DNA from: CAWAPD01 sp963783865
GTDB taxonomy: Bacteria; Actinomycetota; Thermoleophilia; UBA2241
DNA length: 64,000 nt
Assembly: GCA_963783865.1 (NCBI GenBank)
Contig: CAWAPD010000001.1
Coordinates: forward strand, 248,001 to 312,000
Reading direction: 5' to 3'
Shown: in pieces, positions 25,632 through 34,187 of the stretch
How the letters are laid out: each line of letters begins with the position of its first letter
How positions within the stretch are numbered: the stretch's first letter is position 1
Translations under genes and position numbers: made by a program
Notes under the pieces: generated by a model
Told to the model about the DNA's origin: nothing
What the model saw: only the letters and a program-made list of their open reading frames with translations
Databases searched by the model: none

Positions 25632-26888
25632 ATGAGCGACGACGCGACGAGGAGCGAGGTTCTGGTGCCGGGCGAGCCGGTCCTGTCGATCGACGACCTG
25701 CGCGTCAGCTTCGTGCGCCGCGACCAGGTGCTGCCGGTCGTGCACGGCGTGTCGCTGCAGATCGGCCCCGGCGAAACGTACGGGCTGGTCGGCGAATCGG
25801 GCTGCGGCAAGACGACCGTGGCGATGGCGCTGATGCGGTATCTGGCGGCCAACGGACGCGTCGACTCGGGCACGATCACCTTCGACGGCGAGGACATGCT
25901 GGCCGTCGAGGGCGAGCGCTTGCGCGAGATCCGCGGGACCAAGCTGGCGATGGTCTACCAGGACCCGGCGACGGCGCTGAACCCGTCGCTGCGGGTCGGG
26001 GACCAGATCGCCGAGGTGTACCGGTTCCACGGCGGGCTGTCGAAGGGCGACGCGCTCGAGCGCGCCCGGGACGCGCTCGAGCGCGTCGCCATGCCCGACC
26101 CCGCCGGCACGCTGCGCCGCTACCCGTTCCAGCTATCGGGCGGCCAGCAGCAGCGCGTGGTCATCGCCATGGCGCTGGCCGGCGACCCGCGGCTGCTGGT
26201 GCTCGACGAGCCCACGACCGGCCTGGACGCGACGGTCGAGGCCGAGGTGCTCGAGCTGATCGAGGAGCTGCGCCAGCGCATCGACGCGGCCATCCTGCTG
26301 ATCAGCCACAACCTCGGCCTCGTCGCCCGCATGTGCCGGCGGGTCGGCGTGATGTACGCGGGCCGGATCGTCGAAGACGGGCCCGCCCGCGACCTGCTCA
26401 CCGACCCGCGCCACCCGTACACGATGGGCCTGCTGCGCTGCGTGCCGCGCTTCGGCGTGCGCAAGGACCAGACGACGCTGGTGCCGATCCCGGGCTTCCT
26501 GCCGCGCCTCGGCGCCGACCTGCCGGGCTGCGTGTTCGCGCCGCGCTGCGAGCTGGCGCGCGACGAGTGCCGCGCGCGCGAGCCCGACCTGTTCCCGTGG
26601 CCCGGTCCGGCCGCGGCGACCGGCTCGCTCGACGCCTCCGGTCCCGAACCGGTCGCCGGCCGCAGGGCGCGCTGCTACTTCAGCGACGAGGTGCCGCGCA
26701 TGCGGGCGGCGGCGGCCGGGCCGGCCGTAGGCCGGCCGACGCCGCCGCCGCGGAGCACGTCACTCCCGAGGTCGAGGCCGCGGCCGAGACGCCGGAGGCG
26801 GTCGCGGCGACGGCCCCGGAGACCCCCGTGCCGGCGCTCGACATCGACAACCTCGTCAAGGTCTTCAAGGACGGCCGCAAGCGCGTGA
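25632..26888 (+). CDS. dppD: oligopeptide ABC transporter ATPase DppD-like, possibly the N-terminal half of a fused DppD-DppF
   Basis: ABC ATPase. Walker A GESGCGKTT, signature LSGGQQQRV, Walker B LLVLDEPTTGLD and the switch His in LISHNL are all intact, and the oligopeptide-family C-terminal Cys cluster (GCVFAPRC...CRARE) is present. Recognisable sequence ends near 26697. The frame then enters an Ala/Gly/Pro stretch made by a palindrome and reaches a stop only at 26888, inside the next ATPase. With one base changed at the palindrome the frame would continue into DppF, giving a tandem ATPase of the GsiA/YejF type. ATG 25632 lacks a strong SD and follows dppC by 13 bases. Confidence 0.88.
   Translation: MSDDATRSEVLVPGEPVLSIDDLRVSFVRRDQVLPVVHGVSLQIGPGETYGLVGESGCGKTTVAMALMRYLAANGRVDSGTITFDGEDMLAVEGERLREIRGTKLAMVYQDPATALNPSLRVGDQIAEVYRFHGGLSKGDALERARDALERVAMPDPAGTLRRYPFQLSGGQQQRVVIAMALAGDPRLLVLDEPTTGLDATVEAEVLELIEELRQRIDAAILLISHNLGLVARMCRRVGVMYAGRIVEDGPARDLLTDPRHPYTMGLLRCVPRFGVRKDQTTLVPIPGFLPRLGADLPGCVFAPRCELARDECRAREPDLFPWPGPAAATGSLDASGPEPVAGRRARCYFSDEVPRMRAAAAGPAVGRPTPPPRSTSLPRSRPRPRRRRRSRRRPRRPPCRRSTSTTSSRSSRTAASA
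26704..26751. repeat. imperfect palindrome at the DppD/DppF junction
   Basis: Inner 8-bp arms (GGCCGGCC, loop GTA) and outer 9-bp GGCGGCGGC arms separated by an internal loop. The reading frame changes between the two ATPases here. Confidence 0.55.
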
Positions 26889-27820
26889 TCGCCGTCGACG
26901 ACGTGAGCGTCGAGGTCGTGCCGGGCGAGGTCCTGGGGCTGGTCGGCGAGTCGGGCAGCGGCAAGACCACGCTCGCCAACTGCATCACCGGCCTCTACAA
27001 GGCCGACGACGGCAGCATGCGGTTCGGCGGCTACGAGCTGCGCCGCTCGGTGTCGCAGCGCAGCCCCGACATGCTGCGCGCCATCCAGATGGTGTTCCAG
27101 AACCCCGACGCGACGCTCAACCCCGCCTGGACGGCCGGGGGCATCCTCACCCGCGCCGTGGGCCGCCTCGGCGGCCTGCGCGGCGCGGCCCGCCGCGAGC
27201 GGGTCGAGGAGCTCGCGCGCCGGGTGCGCGTGGAGCCGCAGCACCTCGAGGCCCACCCCGGCGAGCTCTCGGGCGGCCAGAAGCAGCGCATCGCCGTGGC
27301 CCGCGCCTTCGCCGGGCGGCCGACGCTGGTCGTCTGCGACGAGCCCGCGTCGGCCCTCGACGTGTCGGTGCAGGCCAGCATCCTCAACCTGCTCGCCGAG
27401 CTGCAGGCGGCCGGCGGCATCTCCTACATCTTCATCTCGCACGACCTGGCCGTGGTGCGCTACCTGTCGGACCGCATCGCCGTCATGTACCTGGCCTGGC
27501 TGATGGAGATCGGACCGGCCGAGGACGTCTTCACGCCGCCCCAGCACCCCTACACCGAGGCGCTCACCTCGGCCATCCCGACGCTCGACTTCGAGCACCC
27601 GCGGCGGCGGATCCCGCTGCGCGGCGTCATCCCGAGCCTGAGCGAGGCGCCGACCGGCTGCCGGTTCCACACCCGCTGCCACCGGTTCCTGGGCGAGATC
27701 TGCGTGGAGCAGGAGCCGCCCTGGCGCGACACCGGCGGCGGCCACACGTACCGCTGCCACATCCCGCCGGACGAGCTCCGCGAGCTGCAGCTCGCGGAGC
27801 TCGCCGCCGCCGACCGCTGA
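26828..27820 (+). CDS. dppF: oligopeptide ABC transporter ATPase DppF-like
   Basis: Second ABC ATPase of the operon. Walker A GESGSGKTT, Q-loop MVFQNPDATLNP, signature LSGGQKQRIAVARAF, Walker B VVCDEPASALD and the switch in FISHDLAVVRYL. C-terminal oligopeptide domain with CRFHTRCHRF. GTG 26828 (VPALDIDNLV) is the only start after the palindrome in this frame. The frame is open further upstream (AEHVTPEVEAAAETPEAV), which supports a DppD-DppF fusion interrupted by a one-base error rather than a separate gene. The last 16 codons contain a 30-bp perfect palindrome (27773-27802). Confidence 0.88.
   Translation: MPALDIDNLVKVFKDGRKRVIAVDDVSVEVVPGEVLGLVGESGSGKTTLANCITGLYKADDGSMRFGGYELRRSVSQRSPDMLRAIQMVFQNPDATLNPAWTAGGILTRAVGRLGGLRGAARRERVEELARRVRVEPQHLEAHPGELSGGQKQRIAVARAFAGRPTLVVCDEPASALDVSVQASILNLLAELQAAGGISYIFISHDLAVVRYLSDRIAVMYLAWLMEIGPAEDVFTPPQHPYTEALTSAIPTLDFEHPRRRIPLRGVIPSLSEAPTGCRFHTRCHRFLGEICVEQEPPWRDTGGGHTYRCHIPPDELRELQLAELAAADR
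27773..27802. repeat. 30-bp perfect palindrome in the dppF 3' end
   Basis: GAGCTCCGCGAGCTG followed directly by its reverse complement, no loop. It encodes ELRELQLAEL near the C-terminus of DppF, a coding sequence that is also a potential cruciform or terminator stem. Confidence 0.6.
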
Positions 27821-27888
27821 CGGTCCGCCCCCGGGCGTGACGCACGAGGCGTGATTGCCGCTGGCGGCGGCACCCACGCCCCCCTTCG

Positions 27889-29659
27889 CTACAGCGAGAC
27901 GGCTGGAACGGACGTCCCGGCCGGCAGCACCCGCAGGATCAGCCGCGAGGGACGGCGGGCGTCGTGGAAGACCCTCTGCTGCGCCGGACGCCACGTCGAC
28001 TCGATCCCCCACGTGCCACCGGTATTGAGATTGCGGTCGTACCTGTCGAAGTTGCTGCTCGAGATCTCGAGGCGCAACCGGTGCCCGCGCGCGAACACGT
28101 GGCTCGTCGAACCGAGGCTCACGGCGTACTCGTACGGCTCGCCGGGCTCGATCGGCGTCGGCTCGCGCTGGGACTCGCGGTACCGTGCCCGGACGATCCC
28201 CTCTCTCACCAGCTGGCAGTGTCCGTCGGGGAAGACGTCGACGAGGCAGGCGGTGAAGTCGGTGTCGGACGCGGACGACGCGGCGAACAGGCGCACCTCG
28301 ACCGGGCCGGTCGCCTCGATGGGGTCACCGAGGTCGGCCGACGTGTAGACGAGCACGTCGGACCGAGTCTCGACCTGCCGGCGATCCACCATCGTCGCGG
28401 CGGCCGCCCAGATGTTGCGGCCGAGCCACGCCGTGACCGGGTCGCCCGGGTCGTAGACGAAGCTGTCGTCCGGCTCTTCCGCGGGATCGGCCTGGGCGAG
28501 CTCGCCGTCCGTCGCCGACACCGCCGCCCAGCCGCGGCTGTGAAGGTTGAGGACGAGCTCTTCGGTGGCGGGCGGCGGCCAGTCGGCCGCCGCCCGCCAC
28601 CCGTCCCCACCGACAGTGTGGTAAAGCACCGGCTCCCCGTGGGGGAAGGCGGCCTCGTCACCCTTGAGGAAGCGATCCATGAACGCGCGCAGACGGTCGT
28701 GCGCATAGCCATGCCGCTGCAGCGGGATCCGGCCCACGCGACCGCTGAACTCCGGCGACAGCTCGTGGTCGGTGGCGCCCATCATCACCCACTGCCTGGC
28801 GCCGACGCCGGTGTCCGAGGCGACGCCCATGACGCGCCGCCATCCCTCGACGGTGCCGCTCACGTGCACGTCGTACCAGCCGCCCCAATGGAGCATGGGA
28901 ACGGCGATGTCCTCATAGCGAAGACGGGCGTTCTCGGCATCCCAGAAGGCGTCTCGCGACGGGTGCTCGACGAGCGAACGATACCGCTCGGAGTCCCACC
29001 CGGCGGCGATGCCGGTCGAGATCAGAGGCAGGTGCCACGGATCGAAGCGGAAATGGTTGCGGGTGCGCCCGGTGTCCATCTCCCAGGCCCAGGCGGCGGC
29101 GGTCGCGAGACAGAGCGCCCCGCCGTCGTGGATCGCGTCGTAGTAGTCATGGTCGACGTCGCCGGGCGCGAGGCAGCGCAGGTTGGGGTGCCCCAGCGGC
29201 GCGACCGCCCACTGGGTGCTGCCGTAGTAGGACTCGCCGACCATGCCGATGTTGCCGTCGCACCAGCCCTGCGCGGCGGCCCAGTCCAGGGTGTCCCACC
29301 CGTCGTCCGCCTCGTGCACGTAGGGCTCCCACGCGCCGCCGGAGGCGAACCGCCCGCGAACGTCTTGCACGACGCACGCGTAGCCGCGACGGGCCCAGAA
29401 TCGCCCGTGGGCGGGCATGGAGCAATACGCCGCGCGCTTGCCGTACGGCAGGCGGATGAGGATCGTCGGACATGCGGCGCCCGTCCCGGCATGGGAGTGA
29501 GGACGCGGGCAGGTAGATGTCGGCGACGAGCCGCACGCCGTCGCGCATGGTCGCGACTTCATTCTCGAGTACGGTCACGTCTGCGAAGAGGTCCGCAGAG
29601 CCAGACGGCAGCACGTGGAGGCCGCCGTAGCACGTGCTGCCGCCACCAGCCGGTCGCAC
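27889..29659 (-). CDS. CocE/NonD family hydrolase, one frameshift near 29480
   Basis: Serine hydrolase of the X-Pro dipeptidyl-peptidase/cocaine-esterase family. Alpha/beta-hydrolase core with nucleophile in GESYYGSTQW; Asp and His would lie in the MLHWGGWYDVH and GATDHELSP regions; the C-terminal jelly-roll ends DRYDRNLNTGG. The main frame is open from 27889 to 29562, but the conserved N-terminal block TMRDGVRLVADIYLPAS is in another frame and joins near 29475-29490 by a one-base change. Start is taken as GTG 29659. It shares an orientation with the binding-protein gene just upstream, so it may process the ligand imported with that protein. A paralogue lies at 32412-34187. Confidence 0.85.
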
Positions 29660-29716
29660 GCTCGCGCCCCCAGGCGGCTTCGGCCCTGAAGCGCCGCGAG
29701 CCCGCTTGCAGTCGGC

Positions 29717-31567
29717 TCACATCTCCTCGACGTGCCGGCGACCGCGGCTCAGGAGCCACCAGGCGAGCCCTACGGCGGCGACTGCGACGACGGCGACCGC
29801 CAGCCAGACCAGAGAGGCATGACCGCTGGTCTGCGACGCCGCACCGGCCGGCGCGATCTTGAGGTACGTGTCGTCGAAGTACTGGGTGCCGACGGCGTGC
29901 CCGTTGGTCGGAGGGACCCGCACCCAGCCGTCCCACTTCTTCACGTTCCAGGCCGAGAACACCCCCGGATAGGCGAGGAAGATCTCCGGCGACTCCTGGT
30001 ACATGAGCTGCTGCATCTTCCAGATGATCTCCTTGCGCTTCTCCGGGTCCAACTCGCTCTGCTGCTGCTTGAAAAGCTGGTCGTACTGCGCATTGGACCA
30101 GTAGCAGTCGCTCCAGCCGCCGATCTGACTGGTGGTGAAGCAGGAGAGTTCGAAGTTGGGATCGATGTCGCCGCTCCAGCCCCAGATGAACATGTCGAAA
30201 TCGGGAGCCATGACATCGCCGTCGTAGTGCCATATGCGGTCCGACAGCGCCCCCTCGTCCATGATCTCGTAGGAGACCTTCAGGCCAAGCTTGCGCAGGT
30301 CGGCGGTGATGAGGCGCCCGGCGGTCTGGCGCTCGACGGTCCCCGAGAGCGTCCAGAAGCGCAGCGAGATCGGCTTGCCGTCCTTGTCGACGCGGACTCC
30401 GTCCTTGAGCGGGTACCCGGCCGCCGTCAGCGCATCGCCGGCCTTCTGCAGGTCGAAGGCGTACGCCTCCTCGCCGGACGGTTGCCAGTGCCAGTCGGGA
30501 TCGTGATAGTAGTCCGACTGGATCAGCGTGTCCGCGACGGTGGCGTGACCCTGGAACGCGACCTTGCAGATGGTCGCCTTGTCGATCGCGTAGTTGATCG
30601 CGCGGCGAAACGCCGGGTCGAGAAGGATGGGGTTGCCGTGCGACGCCGGGTCGTCGTAGCAGTTGAAGCCGACGTCGATCACCCAGCGATACGGGTCGGC
30701 GTCGGACACGGCGAACGCGGGATTGCTGGCGAACTGACCGTAGTAGGCGAGCGGCATCTCGGTGGCGACGTCGAGGGCCCCGAGCGTGAGGTCCTGACCC
30801 AGCGAGTTGGCGTCCTGGTAGATCTCGAGAAGGATCCCGTCGACCTTGGGCGCCCCACCCCAGTAGTCCTTGTTGGCGACCAGCTCGACGAACTTGCTGG
30901 GCTGGTAGTCGACGACTTGGAACGGCCCCGTACCGATGATCGGGGGCTTGTTCACGTAACTCGCACCGGCCGCCTTGCCGTCCACCTTGCCCCAGATGTG
31001 CTGGGGCACGATCGGCACCATGAGGGCGAGCATGTTCGCCTGAGGCTGCGAGAGGCGGAACTCCACCGTGTTGTCGTCGAGCGCGGCCACCTTGCGCATG
31101 AACGTCGTGAAGCTGGTGAAGTTGCTCAGGTCGTTCTTGATGATGTAGTTGAACGTGAAGGCCACGTCGCGCGCCGTGAACGGCTGACCGTCTTGCCAGC
31201 GCACCCCCTGGCGCAGGTGGAAGACCCACGTCTTGCCGCCGTCGGATTCCTCCCAGCTCGTCGCCAAGCGGGGGCGCGGCGCAAGCGTCACCGGGTCGAA
31301 GTCGGTGAGGTAGTCGTAGTTGAGGGTGATGAGCTCCTGTGTCGTGGTTTCGTAGCCGATGAACGGGTTGAGGTTCGTTGGGTCGGTGGTGACGCCGACG
31401 CGAAGGACGAGTCCTGACGGCAGCGCGCTGGGCGTCGGACTGGCGGCGACGGCCGAACCGACGCCTGCGAGCGCCGCGACGGCGGCCACCGCCGCCGCCG
31501 CGGCAACGACAGCGGCCGGCAGCTCCCTGACGACACGGCGCAGCATCGCCCTTGGCGGACCCGGCAT
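29717..31567 (-). CDS. family 5 solute-binding protein with C-terminal membrane anchor
   Basis: 616 residues. Signal sequence rich in Ala/Val, then SBP_bac_5 domain: RPRLATSWEESDGGKTWVFHL, FTARDVAFTFNYIIKNDLSN, GTGPFQVVDYQ and FDMFIWGWSGDIDPNF. Like the 10594-12456 protein it lacks a lipobox and ends in a hydrophobic helix (about 588-607) plus LLSRGRRHVEEM, so it is a C-terminally tethered binding protein. ATG 31567 is chosen because AGGGAGG lies six bases upstream; the in-frame ATG 31582 has no SD. A TTGACT-16-CATACT promoter faces it. A CocE hydrolase gene follows, and a TetR regulator is divergent, probably controlling this unit. Confidence 0.9.
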   Translation of the reverse strand: MPGPPRAMLRRVVRELPAAVVAAAAAVAAVAALAGVGSAVAASPTPSALPSGLVLRVGVTTDPTNLNPFIGYETTTQELITLNYDYLTDFDPVTLAPRPRLATSWEESDGGKTWVFHLRQGVRWQDGQPFTARDVAFTFNYIIKNDLSNFTSFTTFMRKVAALDDNTVEFRLSQPQANMLALMVPIVPQHIWGKVDGKAAGASYVNKPPIIGTGPFQVVDYQPSKFVELVANKDYWGGAPKVDGILLEIYQDANSLGQDLTLGALDVATEMPLAYYGQFASNPAFAVSDADPYRWVIDVGFNCYDDPASHGNPILLDPAFRRAINYAIDKATICKVAFQGHATVADTLIQSDYYHDPDWHWQPSGEEAYAFDLQKAGDALTAAGYPLKDGVRVDKDGKPISLRFWTLSGTVERQTAGRLITADLRKLGLKVSYEIMDEGALSDRIWHYDGDVMAPDFDMFIWGWSGDIDPNFELSCFTTSQIGGWSDCYWSNAQYDQLFKQQQSELDPEKRKEIIWKMQQLMYQESPEIFLAYPGVFSAWNVKKWDGWVRVPPTNGHAVGTQYFDDTYLKIAPAGAASQTSGHASLVWLAVAVVAVAAVGLAWWLLSRGRRHVEEM

Positions 31568-31606
31568 GACGACCTCCCTCATCGACCCCGCGGCAAGTCC
31601 TGCCCG

Positions 31607-31634
31607 AGTATGTGAGAGCCCAAGCCCAAGTCAA
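31607..31634 (-). promoter_or_regulatory. promoter of the binding-protein/CocE unit
   Basis: Minus strand TTGACT (31629-31634), 16-base spacer, CATACT (31607-31612). It lies back-to-back with the TetR promoter. Confidence 0.55.
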
Positions 31635-31656
31635 TACGGATTATTCGGCCGGCTGG

Positions 31657-31686
31657 TTGACCGCGGCAGTCGCGGGAAGCCATGCT
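31657..31686 (+). promoter_or_regulatory. promoter of the TetR gene, leaderless
   Basis: TTGACC (31657-31662), 18-base spacer, CATGCT (31681-31686), then six bases to ATG 31693, so the transcript would begin at the start codon. The AT-richer stretch 31631-31650 between the two divergent promoters, holding AATACGGATTATT, is the best place for a TetR operator. Confidence 0.45.
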
Positions 31687-31692
31687 TGGGAT

Positions 31693-32415
31693 ATGGAGGG
31701 CGACGGTCAGAAGCAGTCCGCCCGCCGGGGTCGCCCGCGTCGGTTCGTTCCGCCTCGCGAGCGCAGCCGGCTGTCGCTCGACGAGCCGCTCGCCGCGTTG
31801 TCCCCCACCGCGCTGTCGATGCTCGATGCCGGGCGTCGTATCGCGGCCGAGCGGGGACTCCGCGCACTGACCATCGAGGCGATCGTCAACGAGTCGGCGA
31901 CAAGCCGGGCGAGTTTCGTCGAGCACTTCGGCGATCGCGTCGGCTATCTGGCCATCCTCTTCGACTCGCTGACGCACGATCCGTCCGTCGAGCTCGAGGG
32001 GCGGCTCGCCGACATGCCCCCGGGCCCGGATCGTCTCGAGATGTACATGGCCGGCCTGGCTCGGCTCTACGACGACCCAGACGCCTGCGTCGCCTACCAG
32101 GTGATCGCCAGCGGCGCGCTGCACGACCCGGCCCTCCGCTGTCGGCTCGTCGACCTCCTGGCTTGGTATCGAACCATCGGTGTCGGCCGGCTGGAAGGAT
32201 GCGAAGGGGCCGAGGCGTGGACCGCGGATGAGATCCGGACCATGGGGGTGATCGTCGAAGCCACGCTTGACGGCCTCATCCTGCACAAGGCCCTGGACCC
32301 CACGAACGTCGAGGTCGAGCCGGCACTTGCCCTGTTGAGCGGGTTGGTGGACGCCTATCTGGCGCAACGGGCGGCGGGTGGAGCCGGCCGCCCGCCAGCG
32401 GGCCCGAACGACTAG
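31693..32415 (+). CDS. TetR/AcrR family transcriptional regulator
   Basis: 240 residues. After a basic N-terminal arm (RRGRPRRF) comes the TetR helix-turn-helix region: AAERGLRALTIEAIVNESATS then FVEHFGDRVGYLAILFD. The C-terminal ligand domain is helical and not family-specific. ATG 31693 fits both the homology start and a leaderless promoter. Divergent from a binding-protein/hydrolase unit with about 125 bp between, the usual local-repressor layout. Its TAG stop and the stop of the convergent CocE gene share the CTAG at 32412-32415, so the two genes overlap by four bases with no terminator. Confidence 0.87.
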   Translation: MEGDGQKQSARRGRPRRFVPPRERSRLSLDEPLAALSPTALSMLDAGRRIAAERGLRALTIEAIVNESATSRASFVEHFGDRVGYLAILFDSLTHDPSVELEGRLADMPPGPDRLEMYMAGLARLYDDPDACVAYQVIASGALHDPALRCRLVDLLAWYRTIGVGRLEGCEGAEAWTADEIRTMGVIVEATLDGLILHKALDPTNVEVEPALALLSGLVDAYLAQRAAGGAGRPPAGPND

Positions 32416-34187
32416 GCGCCCACCGGGAGTACCAGGCGCGAGGGGCGCCCCGTGTCGTGAAAGACCGACTGGCGCGCGCTCACCCTTCGCGACTCGAAGC
32501 CGAGCTTGCCGCCGGTATTGAGGTTGCGGTCGTAGCGGTCGAAGTTGCTGCTCGAGATCTCGAGCCGCAGGCGATGGCCGCGCGGGAAGAGATAGCTGGT
32601 CGACCCCAGGTCGATGCCGTACTCGTAGACCTCGCCGGGTTCGATCAGGCTTGGCGCGCGGACCGACTCGCGATAGCGCGCCCTGACGATCCCCTCGCGC
32701 ACGAGCTGCGCGAAGCCGTCGGGGAACACATCGACGAGGGCGGCGGTGAAGTCGGTGTCGCGGGCGCTCGAGGCGGCGAAGAGCCGCACCACGATGGGGC
32801 CCGTCACCTCGAGCGCTTCGGCCAGCCACGGCGTGGTGTACACGAGCACGTCGTCGCGGGCCTCGACCTCCCGACGGTCCGCCATCGTGCGCGCGGCGGC
32901 CCAGATGTCCCTCTCGACCCAGTACCCCACCGGGGCGTCGGGATCGTAGACGAACGCGTCTGGAGGTTCGTCATGCCGCCCCTCGAGGTCGAGGACACCG
33001 TCGTCGGCGGCCGCGCCGGCGGCTCCTGAGCTTCCCAGGTAGTACTCTACGAAGCGAGTGGCGGGCGGCGGCCAGTCGGCCGCCGCCCGCCACTCGTTCT
33101 TGCCGATCACGAAGTACTGCACGCGCGGCCGGTCGTCGTAGCCGTTGTCTACCCCCTTGAGCCAGCGGTCGAAGAACTCCCGCACGCGATCGTGGGCGAA
33201 GCCATGCGCGTGGATCGGTGTCCGCCCGATCAGGCCGGTCGACTCCGGCGACAGCTCGTGATCGGTGCCGCCGAACAGCAGCCACTGATGGGCGCGCGTC
33301 GCGGCGTCGCGGCTCCCCTCTCGAACCTTGCGCCAGCCGGCGATCGTGCCGTTCACGTGGATGTCGCACCATCCGCCCCAGTGCAGCATGGGGAGGGCGA
33401 CTTCCTCATAACGACAGCTTGCGTTGAGCTCGTCCCAGTAGGCATCGCGCGACGGGTGCTCGATCAGCTTCCGATACGCGTCACTGCGCCCGCCGGCGAC
33501 CTCGTCGCTTGAGATCAGTGGGAGGTGCCACACATCGAACCGATGGTGGTTGCGCTCGGTGCGAGCGTCGAACTCGTACGTGCCGATGCCGGCGGTGCCC
33601 AGGCAGAACGCGCCGCCGTCACGCCAGGCGGTGTAGAAGTCGGGATCGACGTCGCCGGGAGCCAGGCACCTGAGGTTCGGGTGGCCCGACGAGGCAACCG
33701 CCCACTGGGTGCTCCCATAGTAGGACTCGCCGACCATGCCGATCGCGCCGTCGCACCAGGGCTGAGCCGCGACCCAGTCGAGCGTGTCCCACCCGTCGCG
33801 CGCCTCGTTGACGTACTCGCGAAACACGCCCTCGGAGCTCCAGCGCCCACGGACGTCCTGGATGACGCAGGCGTAGCCCTTGCGTGCCCAGAACCGACCG
33901 TGGGCGGGCATTGCGCAGTATGCCTCGCGCCGGCCGTATGGGATGCGGATGAGGACCGTCGGCCAGGGACCGTCGCCGGCGCCGCTTCCCGGCGCCGGCA
34001 GGTAGACGTCGCCGAACAGTCGCACACCGTCGCGCATGGGAGCCGCCGCGCCCGCGATTCGCCGGGTGGAACGACACACGTCGGGGGTATCGCTCGGGAG
34101 GTGCCTGAAGCGAGCGACCGTATGCTTGCGAACCCACTGCCCGGCCCGCCCGCGGTGCCAGGCGAGGTCCGCGCTCAGACGACTCAT
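32412..34187 (-). CDS. CocE/NonD family hydrolase, intact paralogue
   Basis: 591 residues, full length. N-terminal PMRDGVRLFGDVYLP, TVLIRIPYGRREAYC, nucleophile block GESYYGSTQWAV, MLHWGGWCDIHVNG, GGTDHELSPES and the C-terminal jelly-roll with SSNFDRYDRNLNTGG. It is clearly paralogous to 27889-29659 and shows what the frameshifted copy should look like. ATG 34187 overlaps the M20 peptidase stop (ATGA), so the two are coupled and likely act in sequence on an amide, peptide or ester substrate. No signal peptide is obvious, so it is presumably cytoplasmic. Confidence 0.92.
   Translation of the reverse strand: MSRLSADLAWHRGRAGQWVRKHTVARFRHLPSDTPDVCRSTRRIAGAAAPMRDGVRLFGDVYLPAPGSGAGDGPWPTVLIRIPYGRREAYCAMPAHGRFWARKGYACVIQDVRGRWSSEGVFREYVNEARDGWDTLDWVAAQPWCDGAIGMVGESYYGSTQWAVASSGHPNLRCLAPGDVDPDFYTAWRDGGAFCLGTAGIGTYEFDARTERNHHRFDVWHLPLISSDEVAGGRSDAYRKLIEHPSRDAYWDELNASCRYEEVALPMLHWGGWCDIHVNGTIAGWRKVREGSRDAATRAHQWLLFGGTDHELSPESTGLIGRTPIHAHGFAHDRVREFFDRWLKGVDNGYDDRPRVQYFVIGKNEWRAAADWPPPATRFVEYYLGSSGAAGAAADDGVLDLEGRHDEPPDAFVYDPDAPVGYWVERDIWAAARTMADRREVEARDDVLVYTTPWLAEALEVTGPIVVRLFAASSARDTDFTAALVDVFPDGFAQLVREGIVRARYRESVRAPSLIEPGEVYEYGIDLGSTSYLFPRGHRLRLEISSSNFDRYDRNLNTGGKLGFESRRVSARQSVFHDTGRPSRLVLPVGA

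Noticed and set aside
28564..28605. Long palindrome inside the frameshifted CocE gene (and its equivalent at 33056-33097)
   Set aside because: It encodes WRAAADWPPPAT at the same place in both paralogues, a motif conserved in the family, so the symmetry follows from the codons rather than from an inserted palindrome.
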